The position numbers were made by a program, and so were the translations under genes. This document shows, in pieces, positions 46,698 through 58,019 of a DNA stretch of 64,000 nt (positions within the stretch are counted from its first letter, which is position 1; each line of letters opens with the position of its first letter). The notes beneath the pieces were generated by a model that did not search any database, was not told where the DNA came from, and saw only the letters and a list, made by a program, of their open reading frames with translations. The stretch is from Prostheceraeus crozeri (lineage: Eukaryota; Platyhelminthes; Polycladida; Euryleptidae), in assembly GCA_907163375.1 (NCBI GenBank), contig CAJQUW010003080.1, forward strand, positions 434,001 to 498,000, given 5' to 3'.

Positions 46698-46960
46698 TCA
46701 CACCAGAAGACCTTTCCATGCCTGGCTAATCTCCCACCTGTTGTTGAAACTCGCCGTCCTCTCAGATAACACCGCTTCCTTCACCTTTCTCTTATACCAA
46801 TGCCCCTCACCAGCTAAAATCCGCCCTTCCCGCCACGCCATCCTATGACCTTCCTCCCAACAATGTTTCGCTATCTCAGAGGTAGTAATACTAGCTTTTT
46901 CAACATTTTTCTTGTGCTCTTTTGTTCTCACCTCCAGACTGATAAAGTATGACCACGTTG
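46698..46960 (-). pseudogene. Penelope-family PLE C-terminal fragment
   Basis: The minus-strand frame reads SLEVRTKEHKKNVEKASITT, SEIAKHCWEEGHRMAWREGR and ILAGEGHWYKRKVKEAVLSE, the region after the YIG motif of Penelope-type endonucleases, with the conserved KEH, AKHCWE.GH and RWYKRKVKEA patterns. The catalytic GIY-YIG strand itself is decayed (YFISLEVR). Its 3' UTR leads into the hammerhead at 46480-46526. Confidence 0.85.
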
Positions 46961-47558
46961 AACAATTATCTATATACAGTCTTGTCTTTTAAACCTTTTG
47001 AGGACGGGTTAGCAATTTTTATCATTGTCTCGAGTGCAAGGGACGAGTACTGTCCATCCTTTTATTAGATTGCGCAAAACCCGAGTTGACGCGGATTTTA
47101 TTGTAAATGGAACAGGCACAGCTAGTCCTCGGCAATTGAGGCTTCTTTTCATTTGCACAATGCGGCAGTTGAATGAAAATACTAGCAAGGACGAGTTGTG
47201 CTTATTCTTCGTCCTGAAACGGTCAAATCTGCGGCTAGGTGCTCAGCATGTTAATGAGGCCAAGGACACTTTTTTGCTGTGTCGCACACTTAATGTCAAC
47301 AGTAATTTTAAATTATGACTCTGGGGAAATAAGGCCATGGTCAACGACATGTATAAGAAGTACCTTCATCATGGTATTAATGGCACCTCATTAGTTCAGC
47401 GGCCGCACAGAGACTCGTATGCCTAAATCTAAGTCACTGTTGTCAGTGAGAATCTCTACAGTCTATGCAGAAGCCTCCGGATTATAAAAAAATTCGAAAC
47501 TTCGAAACCGATTGACAAAATAAATAATAATTTCACTGAACAGAGGGCCAGACATTCG

Positions 47559-47764
47559 TTATACTAGTTTTGAGGAAAGCCCAAAAGCGAGAGATGTTTA
47601 TTTTCTTCGTTTATTGGAACAGCGAGGCCTTGAATTGCTTGAATTGCTTGTAATTCTCAGTTGCCTGAAGATAGCCTCCGGTGGTGGCTGAAAGGCCTCG
47701 CTGTTCCAATAAACGAAGAAAATAAACATCTCTCGCTTTTGGGCTTTCCTCAAAACTAGTATAA
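47559..47764 (+). repeat. Perfect 73-bp inverted repeat containing a hammerhead
   Basis: Arms 47559-47631 and 47692-47764 are exact inverted copies around a 60-base loop. The loop and start of the right arm hold the hammerhead core; the homology begins within AGGCCT, the stem III/cleavage region. Perfect identity suggests a recent event. Confidence 0.92.
47661..47704 (+). ncRNA. Hammerhead ribozyme motif in PLE-type tail
   Basis: Plus strand: TTGC, CTGAAGA, TAGCC-TCCGGTGGT-GGCT, GAAA, GGCCTC, GC. Core boxes are intact, stem II is AGCC/GGCT, and stem III is AGGCCT. Stem I is short (GC/GC). Confidence 0.7.
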
Positions 47765-47769
47765 TAAAT

Positions 47770-48250
47770 AATAATGAAGAAATAGAGTTGGCCGCCTTGC
47801 CTGCAGATCAACTATGAAGACATTTTTCATCGAGGTTGGTCTTGAAGCGGATAATTGGTATGATTTAAGTTATGAGCGGATAATAAGTTATTGATAAAAC
47901 ATATTTCATTTCATCTATCATTGATTATTACATTTCTGCAACTAGAAGTGCCAGGGGTATCCTGTCGCACCATTCGTCGACACTTGAGCGACAAATTCAA
48001 TCATCAAGTCGCGAAGACCAGCATAGAAACCTCTTCTGAAGCTTCGTGCGGTGAGATCATGCCTGATTGTAAAAAAGATGATGCATGGCATCGCATTTCG
48101 AGTTCCTGAGGTATTAGAATGAAAAAACAGGGCATAAAGTATCTTGACCTTTTGCTGTTTTATGATAGATTCTCATTGCAGATATGTAATAAAGCAATGA
48201 TAGACGAAATGAAAATTTATCAATAATTTGCATCAAAACAAAGATCGCAG
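47770..48250. other. No gene recognised
   Basis: A plus-strand frame near 47950-48109 contains VPGVSCRTIRRHLSDKFNHQ, faintly like a transposase helix-turn-helix, but too short to assign. Confidence 0.3.
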
Positions 48251-48252
48251 TG

Positions 48253-48706
48253 AGATTTGCAAGTAGCAATTTAGTGAAATTTCGACGGGCATTCATTAAA
48301 TATCAATCTAAACACACTACAAGCAAATCGCCTAAGTTAGTGCGCCTGCAATTATTAATTAATTCTTCTTTTTGCAAACACAATGCAGTTAGAATAATTA
48401 AATATTGAGTTGCATCCTCAGTTGGAAAGTGGAAACAGACCTGAATAGCTGCTACTTCATCCAATATCAGGAATCATCAGCAGGCCTAGTTTACATCTCT
48501 CAACATCGACACAACTCCCTATTTAAAGTTGCAGCTATGCCCGGGTGAATTTGAGATTTGTAAATAGCAGTTTAGTGAAATTTCGACGGGCATTCATTAA
48601 ATATCACTTTGAGCACACTACTGGCAAGTCGCCTTAGTTAGTGCGCCTGCAATTATTAATAACTGCTGCTTTTTGCAAAGACAATGTATATAGAATTATT
48701 AAATAA
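48253..48706 (+). repeat. Direct repeat pair (~150 bp, 300 bp apart)
   Basis: Segments 48253-48405 and 48553-48706 share TTTAGTGAAATTTCGACGGG, CATTCATTAAATATCA and TTAGTTAGTGCGCCTGCAAT at about 85-90% by eye. It could be a tandem duplication or a small terminal-repeat element. No coding content. Confidence 0.75.
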
Positions 48707-49094
48707 AGAACGCAATATAGCACAATCTGCTGCCAAAATCACGGAGCAGAAATTCGTGTAGCACTACAATAGCAAAATACGTAATAATAATTAATGTAAA
48801 CACGGCAGGTCACTACTATGATGTTGATGCCACACATGAGGCATACCTTACACCTCATACATATACTGTATGACTTAACACATGAACTCACTAAGTTGTA
48901 AGTGAAAACGATATAGAGTTTTCATAAACATGATAGACCGTTATTTTCATGGAAATGCAATGAAAATCTTATTTGTGCATAATCAAACTAGCGCAAGGGC
49001 AACTAAGAGCGTCACATAGAGTTGCATAAATTCTAAATTCACTTATGAGGAAGGCCCAGTTTTCCAGGATGAAAGTTTATTACGTACAAAAAAT

Positions 49095-49136
49095 GCGAGG
49101 CCTTTCGATCTGGCACCGCCGACCATCTTCAGGTAA
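49095..49136 (-). ncRNA. Hammerhead motif, PLE-type tail
   Basis: Minus strand: TTAC, CTGAAGA, TGGTCGGC-GGT-GCCAGATC, GAAA, GGCCTC, GC. Both core boxes are intact. Stem II pairs GGC/GCC at its tip, with an internal mismatch. It faces an inverted relative starting at 49211. Confidence 0.6.
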
Positions 49137-49210
49137 ATGAACTTTCATTGTTGCCTCACAAATTCATGATAAATCATAAATCAACTTATAATAAAATCAA
49201 AAATGTCATT

Positions 49211-49783
49211 CGCCTGAAGATGGTCGGCGCTGCCCACAGAATTAGACAGATAGTCTCTTCTTCTGTTTGACTAGAAGGGAAGCATTGGAACATGTAACGT
49301 TATTGAAATGGCACAATCTGGTGACATAATACCACAGAAATAGAACAATGAGCAGCCAGTTTAACATTAAACACGCCAAATTGTGTGAAGTTTCAGTGAC
49401 TGTTATCAACCGAATCACAAAGCAAAGATACACAGTCGATGTCAAGTTCTACAGAGAAGATTGTGAACGTTTTTTCGTCCGCCTGCTAACTTTTTAAATA
49501 ATGATCGGACGGCCCAACATCATCGAGAAAAATTTTGCTCAATAATCTGAATTCTTCAAATCTGAAGGGATCGTGACGATTGGAGCATTTTGAAGGAATT
49601 CACAACAATCCGCAAGCGACGCACGACTATTTTTCCTATCTCTGCAAGGTATCAGACATTTCTTTTGCCCACTTATTAAGTTCCTGCATGTTCTATCGTT
49701 ATGAATCAGTTTGCACTTCTAGCAAAGTGATGCGGTTAAACAATCTAATTCTGTGGCGATTCCAGACGGAAAGGCCTAGCCAT
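49211..49783 (+). ncRNA. Hammerhead motif split by a MITE
   Basis: The first part (49211-49234) reads CGCCTGAAGATGGTCGGC and on; the second (49756-49783) continues with CCAGACGGAAAGGCCTAGCC. Together they parallel the intact motif at 49095-49136. The MITE lies inside stem II. Confidence 0.65.
49235..49755 (+). mobile_element. MITE family 1 (521 bp), inserted in a hammerhead
   Basis: Termini CACAGAATTAGA and TCTAATTCTGTG. The flanking 8-mers GCGCTGCC and GCGATTCC agree at six positions, and the uninterrupted relative 100 bases upstream has GCGGTGCC at the same place, which confirms both boundaries and the 8-bp duplication. No ORF. Confidence 0.9.
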
Positions 49784-49824
49784 AGAGATCAGATATCTGT
49801 GCTATTGTCCTCTCGTGTTTAGAG

Positions 49825-50529
49825 ATGACAATAGATAACTACGGTGGCACCAGTCTGGACTCTGACAGCGGGTTTGGTTCAGAACTTCTCTGTCTTAAAT
49901 TTGAGATAACCTCTTATGTGTATGTCGTACAACCTACATTTTTCACGCAGAGTAAGATCCACTTGAGAGATGTCTCCTGCTTGAATATGAATGTAATGGG
50001 ACCGTTAACAAAGCCTGTAGACGACATGAAAGAAAATATTAAAAATTGATATTGTAACTCCAGACTTATGATTCTTTCTTCTATCTTTTGCATGATTGAT
50101 CTTCATAATCAATTGCAGACGATCATGAGCAGAGTGATATTCCAGCATGCTTCCAGACGATTCTACAGGCGATTTCGTAATTTATCTTTAATGGTTGGTC
50201 ATGCCATTGATTTTCACAAATTGATCGTCGCTTCGAATGAAATCTCTTTCAGGTTCATGGAAGACGCTAAGGCTCATGTTATAAAACACCAGTTGCTTGA
50301 CAGTATAGTAAAGAATGTTCTGTTCTGTTCGTTAAGACTTTCACTGACTAACAGTCCACAATTAACACTGCAGGATATCATTTCAGTTACAATTCATTGG
50401 TGTGTTCACATAAATGAGAGATGTTGTTCCATATTTCTGCTGCGTACGTCCAATGTAAGCAAATATCAAATATCGAAAGTTTTCCTCCTGGTGAGTCCAC
50501 AGGTAGACTTGCAAACTATTCAACATTGA
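49825..50529 (+). other. Two consecutive unidentified open frames
   Basis: Frames 49825-50049 (75 codons) and 50068-50529 (154 codons) lie just downstream of the split hammerhead. The second begins MILSSIFCMIDLHNQLQTIM and contains ASRRFYRRFRNLSLMVGHAI. Neither resembles a family I can name, and no splice sites frame them convincingly. Position after a PLE-like tail suggests they could be decayed retroelement sequence. Confidence 0.25.
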
Positions 50530-50718
50530 ATGACACATTTACAGTCTCTGCTTTGTAATAATAATGTTTCCATGTTGGAGAAATTTCATGTCCGCTATAG
50601 ATCACACAGATATCTAGCAATCCAATCTCTATCGGCTCAGCATTTTATTGTACGTAATCAACTTTCATCCTGGAAAATTTGTCTTTCTTCATAAAAGAAG
50701 TTAAATGACTGGTCCATT

Positions 50719-51237
50719 TACAGAATTTGACAGGTCGTCTCTTCCTCTGTTTGACTAGAAAGGAAACATTGGAACATGTAACGTTAATGAAATGGCACAA
50801 TCTGCTGACATAATACCATAGCAATCGAACAACGAGCAGCCAGTTCAACATTAAACACGCCTAACTGTGCAAAGTTTCAGTGACTATTATCAACCAGATC
50901 ACACAGCAAAGAGACAGTCGATGTAAAGTTTTACAGAGAAGTTTGTGAACATTTTTTCGTGCGCCTGCTAACATTTTAAATTAATGGTCGGAGGGCCCAA
51001 CATTATCGAGAAAACTTTTGCGGAATGATCTAAATTCAGCGAATCTGAAGGAATCGTGGTGATCGGAGCATCTTAAAGGAATTAAGAGCAATCCGCAAGC
51101 GACGCACGGCGATTTTCCTATCTCTGCAAGGTATAAGACATTTCTTTTGCCCACTTATTAAGTTCCTGCATGTGCCATTATTTTGAATCAGTTTGCACTT
51201 CTAGCAAAGTGATACGATTAAACAATCTAATTCTGTG
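50719..51237 (+). mobile_element. MITE family 1 (519 bp), copy 3
   Basis: Ends TACAGAATTTGA and TCTAATTCTGTG. The flanking 8-mers GGTCCATT and GGTCTATC share six positions. The full length matches the 49.2 kb copy; the left terminus has two changes. Confidence 0.87.
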
Positions 51238-51239
51238 GG

Positions 51240-54200
51240 TCTATCATTCAAAGACACAAATTTTGAAATGCATAAAGGACAGCACATGTTTAAGTCTGAA
51301 CGACCTTATCCAATATTAACTGAGAACTCTGCGGATTTTTTCTTCTGAGTTGAAGTGCACTTTTCTGCGCATTATGGCTGACTGATCTGTCAAAGCGCTT
51401 TCGACATGCAATATCTGGCAGTTCATTCAATATATCAAAAATATTAAGTCAAATGCTTCGTTTCCCAATTCACTAAAACCGAATGTATAAAATGAGTGAT
51501 TATTAGACTTCGAAGTCGATTCGGTGGTACAACGATCTCAGAATAAGCAGCATTGTCTTCCTATTGAATCTTTCTTAGATTTGAATATGGAAATTAGCTC
51601 CATATTAATTAACTTGATCAATCATCGAATACAATTCTTAATGAAAGATGCCAAAGGACTTCTTCATTTTCATCACTCATTTAATTAGGAACACCTGAGT
51701 TAATCACGAGAAACAATAATGGTCTCACGATATCAACTTTTCTATCAATTTTTTGTTGCATTATTGATTCGCTTTGTTTCTAGTTAAATATTCAATATTT
51801 TCTCGACTTCAGCTTTCTATTTTAAACAATTCATGAAAATTATCTCCACGACGAAACCAAATCCCATTCTAATTTAGTTACACTTCTCGCGATAAGTTCA
51901 CATGACTATTATTTCGTACCTCACGATAAAAAGACATTGTCATAATAAGGATTACGTGAACATTCTGCAAGAGTGCTAGGAAGCTGAAGTAGAAGTTGAA
52001 AGGACGCTTGTGGCATACAGAAGGATGAAGCGACGGGATGGTTGCCTCCTGCATGAGAAGTCATTTCGCGTCAACCGAGAGAAACAGTTCATAACGCGAG
52101 ATCAGGGAGCAATGGAGTGCAGCAAAGTCCCGCATTAAATCGCCATGAGATGTGACTGCCTAGTGATCATCAAGATGAGATGAGATAGACTCTGGAGAAA
52201 AAAATTAATGAAAAAATGTACTCGATGAAATAACGCGTCTTGTTTTTGTCGGCTCATTTCGTCTGCCTCATGCTAATTTATATCATTCTCTCCAGTCATC
52301 GAGAGCGTTAACTAAATGTGAGCATTAGGAGCATGGAAATTAGGACTGTTATGTTATTTATGATAGGATATTGTCATTTATCGACTTAAGGTGGCCGTAG
52401 TGGATGATAATAGAGGAAGGAAATGTCATTAAAAATGGTAATAAAATCAATTAGCAAAAATAGCAAGGATATGAATTCACGATAGAGAGATGAAAACCAT
52501 TTCTTTTCACTACTGCACAGTTCATTTGCCATCATTATTATACATTGATTTTGGTTTCAATTATTCACGAGAGAAAATAGTAATTCCATGACTTTAATAT
52601 TTGCCCTTTTATCCCATGGTTTTTATCCTGGTGAAATAAATTCATCAGGATTCACATCACCTCAATCCGAAAATATACGAATGAAAAGTACTGCAGATAG
52701 GTTTCTGATCATCAAATGATAAAGTGCGAGCACTCAGTAACATTAAGACAAAAAAACAAGAAGGTAACTCCCTCTAGTAGGCTGAACACTTTAATGGAAT
52801 AGCGACGATGAAATACACTGCTAAAAAAAATTCCTCGTACAAAATGTTTTACTCTTTTTCTAAAGCGATTTTACAAAGGTTATAGCAATAGTTTGACGTT
52901 TCTCTTTGATACAATTGTAGCACATACCCGAAACTTTCTCTCAGTCACTCGATTTTTTAAAAATGTCTGCTTCCCTGCCTGGTGGGTCCTAATTAATAAA
53001 AACTGGTACTATTTTTCTAAGCTCGCTCCTGACTAGATATTTTACAGCATCAAAAATTTAAAATATTGCTGGGATAGATAGCGATCTGTTTTATCTGATG
53101 GTGCAGAAACGGTAAAGAAAGATGAAGAAATTAGTTCAGCAGAGTTATTAGAAAATCAGTTACTTTTTGGGATTTTCAAGTTTGCAAACTTCAAAATCGC
53201 AAATTAGCAAATTGACATTTTTAAGGCTATGTATCAACTTTGTAGATCTAAAACCATTGATCGATATCACTGTACTTGCATGTAAACATGGAAGCTGCTG
53301 ACAATGCACTATGACACTGTAGTCTACCATTAATGTCAAAAGATATAATAGCAATGTCACTATAAAGAAATCTATGGCTATGTTGTTGAGTAAAAGATTT
53401 TGTAGGACATTTTTTTAACAGTATATGTGTACAGGCCAATGTTTCGACAGTGTCAGCGTCAATGCGTAGTAAAAAGTCCATTGTCTAGTGAGTGCAGAAT
53501 GTGTTATCTCTTACCACTAATTGATTTAAATGAAAGTAAATATCTTTTTATAATGTTTGAATAGTTTTTGAAGCGATGAAATTATGAGTTTAGGCATAAT
53601 TTCGTTTCTACTTAGTATACCATTACTATTTTCTGTCATATTTACTCAGCAGTACTCTCATCTTTACCCTAACCACGCTGTGGTTATAGGCCTCGATTAA
53701 ATATCCATTGATTGTGTGGAAATAGATAAGAGCACAGTAAATTTTATAACTTCATGATGTCTGGGCTCTTTGTCGAAAGATAGGACATCCAAATGGAGCT
53801 TGGTTTGAAGAATTTTGAAATTTGTAAATGAACTCAAATATGCGTTAAATGTCTATCAGACTTGTTTTTATAGATTTATTTGAAGAACGAGTTATTCAAA
53901 TGATCTGTTAAAATTTAAAATATCATGTAGTAATATTATAATATGATAAATTAATATTATATATTTAATATATAAATTATATAAATATAATATAATATAA
54001 TTTTATAAAATATTATTATAAATTTAAAATTAACATTTGAAATAAATGATCTATTCAAATGATTTATTAAAATGATATCGACGCTATACATTGAGTTATC
54101 ATGAGTGTTTCCATGGTACATGCTGTTTGTCAAAAAATAGTTTAAAATTATGAATAATATACATTGTAGGTCATTTTCAGGGGAAAATTGTGATCATTTC

Positions 54201-56040
54201 CCGTTATCGAAGAACAAAACGAAAAAAAATCTTTTTTTCTAAGGGCTACTTAAAGTGGCGTAGGATGAAGCATCGTAGGAAGCCGATTCCATACTCAAAC
54301 TTCCTCTTTTCCAACCTGAGATAATCGAAAATCAATTAAATTTCAATTGATTGATTGATTGGTTCCTCAAATTTCAATAAATTGACTGTAAAGAGCAAAT
54401 AAGTGCAATCAATTTTTGATGAATGCTACTTTTGCCACACTGCTTAATCAATAGTAAGGTTTCTATTTGCCTGTGTTCTGCATTATTCATCGTCATCAAC
54501 CCTATAAAGACAAGTCCGAGATTTATAGCAAGTTGATTGAATATATTTTGCAAAACTTATGTAGGTGAGAGTAAATGCTCAATTTTCAAATTGACAGAAA
54601 TAGCAATCCGCCATATTAACTTAAATTTTATCACTGATTGCTATTTCCCCCGTAACTAAGTGATTACAGTGCGTCTGAATAGAGAGTTAATGATATTTTA
54701 ACTCTATCTAAGTGTAATTTTAGCAATTAATGTCGTTGTAATCATGACTTCCACACTCATTTTCATGGGAACGATGGCAATATTTACGATTTTCACATAG
54801 TGATGTTTAGAAATAAAATTTGTTGAAATTTCCCAAAGATAACAAGTCACCCCGCCGCCAATCAGGTGCATATGTTTAAAGAGAATGTGTATGAGTGATG
54901 CGTTTAACATACATATCTTGTCAATGCGTTATTCAAAGAGATGAAATATTGAGATAATAGTTGTACCCAAAGGATTGACGAAACTTTATTCAACTGCCAA
55001 CCCATTCCATTCCCTTTCTTTTGTTTGCTTTCTTCTTTACTCAACGAGAAAGTCAGCAATTGGATATAAATAGGAATTCATGATACCGTATAATAGGCAT
55101 GGAATGTTTAGTTAAAGATCTCTTTGCATTTCTATTCAATTCCATGATCATTTCAGTTTCTGAAGATAAACAATGCAAAGATCATAGCATTTCATTTATC
55201 ATTCATAGCGCTCTATGTAACTAACAAAAGGAAATGAGTTTATCAATTTGAATCGTTTTCATGGATAAACTGAATTTCAAGATGCTGAAAATTTGTGGAA
55301 AGATGAAGCCAAATGGGTCAGATATCTACGCTATCTGAAGGGGATATGAGATAGCTATGGAGATCCACAAGATAGGCTTCAAGACTCTTCATTTTCAGGA
55401 TTTTCCCAATTACGAAAAATTCAACCCGAACATAAAAACAGTATTTAATTCAAAAGTCTGCTTCTAAACCCGAAATTACTATTATGTTGAAAATGTGCAT
55501 CTTAATCATCACCAAAAAATCATGCGTTGCACTTCCCCGCATCAGACTGTGGAACAGTTTACCCAATGCTCCTCTCAAGATCTAGCAACACTGACGGACA
55601 TCAGTACTTAAACAAGGCATTAACAATCACCGGTTTCCATTCCTGTCAAGATACCTGAAAGAAAAGTGAAAAATCGAATTTCTATTATTTGAACCCAGAC
55701 CTCGGCCATTGAGTTGTTCGACTTTGACCACAAGAAAGTTGCGCCGCATGTTTCACGTAAGAGCGTTTTATCAGTTTGCCTGGACCTTAATACTATTCAC
55801 GAATTGAAAACTATTTGCCGATACTTAAAATGAGCTTTTTGAAAAAATTTAAATAAACTATGAATTTCATTAGCTTGCATTATGTGCAAATTTCGAAATT
55901 TTCGAATTTATAGGTAGTTTTATGTTTGACCTAAATCCAGGTTCAATTCGTTGCTTTTTGTGCTTTTCAAGGGGATAATCTTTGTGTATATGCTAATATT
56001 TGTGAATTTCCTGATGAACGCATATGAACAACAGACTGAC
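51240..56040. other. No gene; AT-only block at 53920-54040
   Basis: Long intronic stretch without recognisable coding sequence. At 53920-54040 about 120 bases consist almost wholly of A and T (ATATAAATTATATAA-type). At 53435-53465 (minus) a CTGACACTGTCGAAACATTGG block is weakly PLE-tail-like. Confidence 0.45.
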
Positions 56041-56047
56041 AATAATA

Positions 56048-57447
56048 TACTCAGTGACAAAAAGAATGAAACAAGTCCTGATATGAATACTTATGACTTA
56101 AACTTGGTTGTATTGTGCGTTTGTTTGTTGTTTGTAAAAGGAGAACTCGAATGCTTTACTCAAAAACATTTGATTTGATACTCATGATTTTATCAACTTA
56201 AGTTAGAAACGGGTGTGACCACCACGAGCATCCAAACAGGCATCGATGCGTGAGGGCATGGATGAGCACAGTCGCTGGATGAATGCCAGGTCTAAGAGGT
56301 TCTACTGCTCGATCAGTCTGTCGGCCAACATCTTCAAAGACACTGGTGGGTGGTTGTACCTCTCCCTCACTCTGCGACCAAGTTCATCCCAGCAGTGCTC
56401 GATAGGGTAGAGGTCCAGAGAACGTGAGGGCCATTCCAAGGTTGGGATTCCACTGCTTGCTATCCTGTTAGAGACCACTGAATCGCGATGGGGCCTTGCG
56501 TTGTCATCCTGAAAAATCAATTGATTCGATGTCACTGCTGGAACCACGACCGGTGTCACGATCTCGTCGGCATATCGCTGTCCTGTCAATGTTCCTTTCA
56601 CTACGATTGCTGGTGTTTTTCCATTGTGCCAGATACCGGCCCAAACCATGACACTACCGCCGCCGTACCGGTCGTGTTCTTTGACGCAACATGGAGCAAA
56701 TCGTTCACTTGGCAAGCGATGAACACGGATCCGACCATCGTTGAAATCGAGAGTAAACCTCGATTCATCAGTCCAGAGCACACGTTCTCACTGACTGTCA
56801 CTCCACGACTGATGACCTTGACACCACGTCACTCGTCTCCTTCGATGTTCCAGGCTCAGCGGAATTCTCACAGCGGGTCGTCGAGACTGTATACCAGCTT
56901 CTCGCAATCTTTGATATGCAGTTCGAACGCTACAGGCAACGTTCCCAGCAACCTTCCAGTACACAATTAGCTTCGGGACGGACACAAATCTGTTTCTCTT
57001 AGCAGCTAAAACTAAGCGTGCATCTGTCCGCTTGGATGATACCCTTGGTCTTCCTGATCCGTTCTTCTTTTCCACATTTCCTTCTGCTTTCCAACGACAC
57101 CAACACCTCCATACAACGACCCTTGAAATTTTCAATTCTTTCGCAACAGTTGTAGAACTTTGCCCACAACGCATCATCCCAGTTGCCATTCCTCTGGTAA
57201 AGTTATCGTGCGCCATTTCATAAGTCAAATCTGGTCAGCAGTAGGTGGTGATTCTGTTCAACTTCTAGCTGATACTGTGATCAATATCAAATTTTGAAAT
57301 TTGATGGTCCTATATCATTTCCCTTATCATATGGAGTTCAATGGTAATACATAGAAAGCGAGATATCATCTCAAACCATAGAAAAAAATGAAACAAACTT
57401 CCATTCAAGTCAATGATAGTTGGTTTCATTATTTATGTCAGTGAGTA
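56048..57447 (-). mobile_element. Tc1-type DNA transposon, complete ends, dead transposase
   Basis: Terminal inverted repeats of about 26 bases (TACTCAGTGACA..AATGAAAC left, matching the inverse of the right end), each bordered by TA (56046-56047 and 57448-57449), the Tc1/mariner target duplication. The length of 1.4 kb is usual for Tc1. It carries one transposase gene on the minus strand. Confidence 0.88.
56203..57228 (-). pseudogene. Tc1 transposase (DD34E), two in-frame stops
   Basis: A single frame of 341 codons runs from ATG at 57228 to TAA at 56203, close to the usual Tc1 length. The N-terminus has helix-turn-helix DNA-binding regions (STTVAKELKISRVVVWRCW; GSGRPRVSSKRTDAR is the GRPR-type hook). 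Catalytic residues are D154 (WTDESRF), D242 (QDDNARPH) and E277 (YPIEHCWDEL), giving the DD34E spacing; the C-terminus ends DARGGHTRF. Two codons are nonsense: TGA at 56788-56790 (residue 147, where Trp is expected) and TAG at 56302-56304 (residue 309, probably Gln). Both are single transitions, with no frameshift. Active enzyme would cut at the inverted repeats and insert at TA. This copy is inactive but only lightly damaged. Confidence 0.92.
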
Positions 57448-57834
57448 TAGGTAGCAGTTTGCTTGCATTTTGCTAGGAAGTGGTCGATCGCTCAGCGGCG
57501 CATCAAGATCCACAAATATTTCTGTCAATAAACATGCAGGGTTTCATCTAATTGTATAAAATTTCGATTAAATCATGAAAAAGTTATTTGCAACCATCGA
57601 AAGACCTATCTAAACAGAGATAGAATTTTTAACATGCACCAGTTAAGCCATTTAGGCATAGTCCAAAGCTTTTATCAATTGATGTCATCATCTCATACAA
57701 AATTCAACTATAGAAATTGGTTAGTTTTAGTCAACAAAACAAATCTTTTTAGGCTTTTTTATTATAAACATTTTACGTACAAAGTAGGATTAATATAAGC
57801 TAGAATAATCAATTAGCATTGCACAGATACTCAC

Positions 57835-58018
57835 CCTGTGATTGTACCAACACCAACATCAGAATTAAAGGCAACCCCTGCAATTGATGAAAATAATTCT
57901 GGTGCTGAAGACCCCGCAGCCATAAAAGTTGCACCGGCAACATCCTCCGACAGTTCCAATTTTTCTGAAATTGCCTCCAACGTTGGTACAAAAAAGTCAT
58001 CGCAGACGATGGCAACAG
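57835..58018 (-). CDS. SLC24-like: SLC24-type Na+/Ca2+-K+ exchanger, exon A (alpha-1 repeat)
   Basis: Exon of 184 bases between TTCCAG and GTGAGTATC on the minus strand. It encodes [20 protein letters not shown], then [20 protein letters not shown] and [39 protein letters not shown] is the signature of the SLC24 alpha-1 repeat, whose acidic and polar residues line the cation-binding site. The protein exchanges Na+ for Ca2+ plus K+ across the plasma or organelle membrane. It starts in phase 1, so an upstream exon carrying the first helix must lie at higher coordinates, possibly beyond the window. Codons look intact, with no stop. Subfamily (A1/A2 or A3-A5) is undecided. Confidence 0.95.
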
Positions 58019-58019
58019 C

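Larger units (their letters stand above)
33623..57834 (-). other. 24.2 kb intron of the SLC24-like gene
   Basis: Bounded by GTGAGTATC at 57834 downward and GGTTTCAG before 33622. Exon A ends with two bases of a glycine codon and exon B supplies the third. The intron hosts MITEs, PLE fragments, a minisatellite and a Tc1 element. Confidence 0.75.

Noticed and set aside
47891..48109. Transposase helix-turn-helix fragment (VSCRTIRRHLSDK)
   Set aside because: Too short, with no catalytic motifs or terminal repeats nearby.
50068..50529. Possible exon of an NADPH-oxidase/ferric-reductase-type protein (VGHAIDFHKLIV)
   Set aside because: Only a few residues resemble that family, hydrophobic helices do not follow, and splice sites are lacking.
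53435..53465. Hammerhead-like CTGACACTGTCGAAACATTGG block
   Set aside because: Has GAAAC and a short stem but no recognisable CTGANGA box or stem I; noted only as weakly PLE-like.
56488..56970. 160-codon plus-strand open frame
   Set aside because: Antisense shadow of the Tc1 transposase, whose minus-strand reading has all catalytic motifs.
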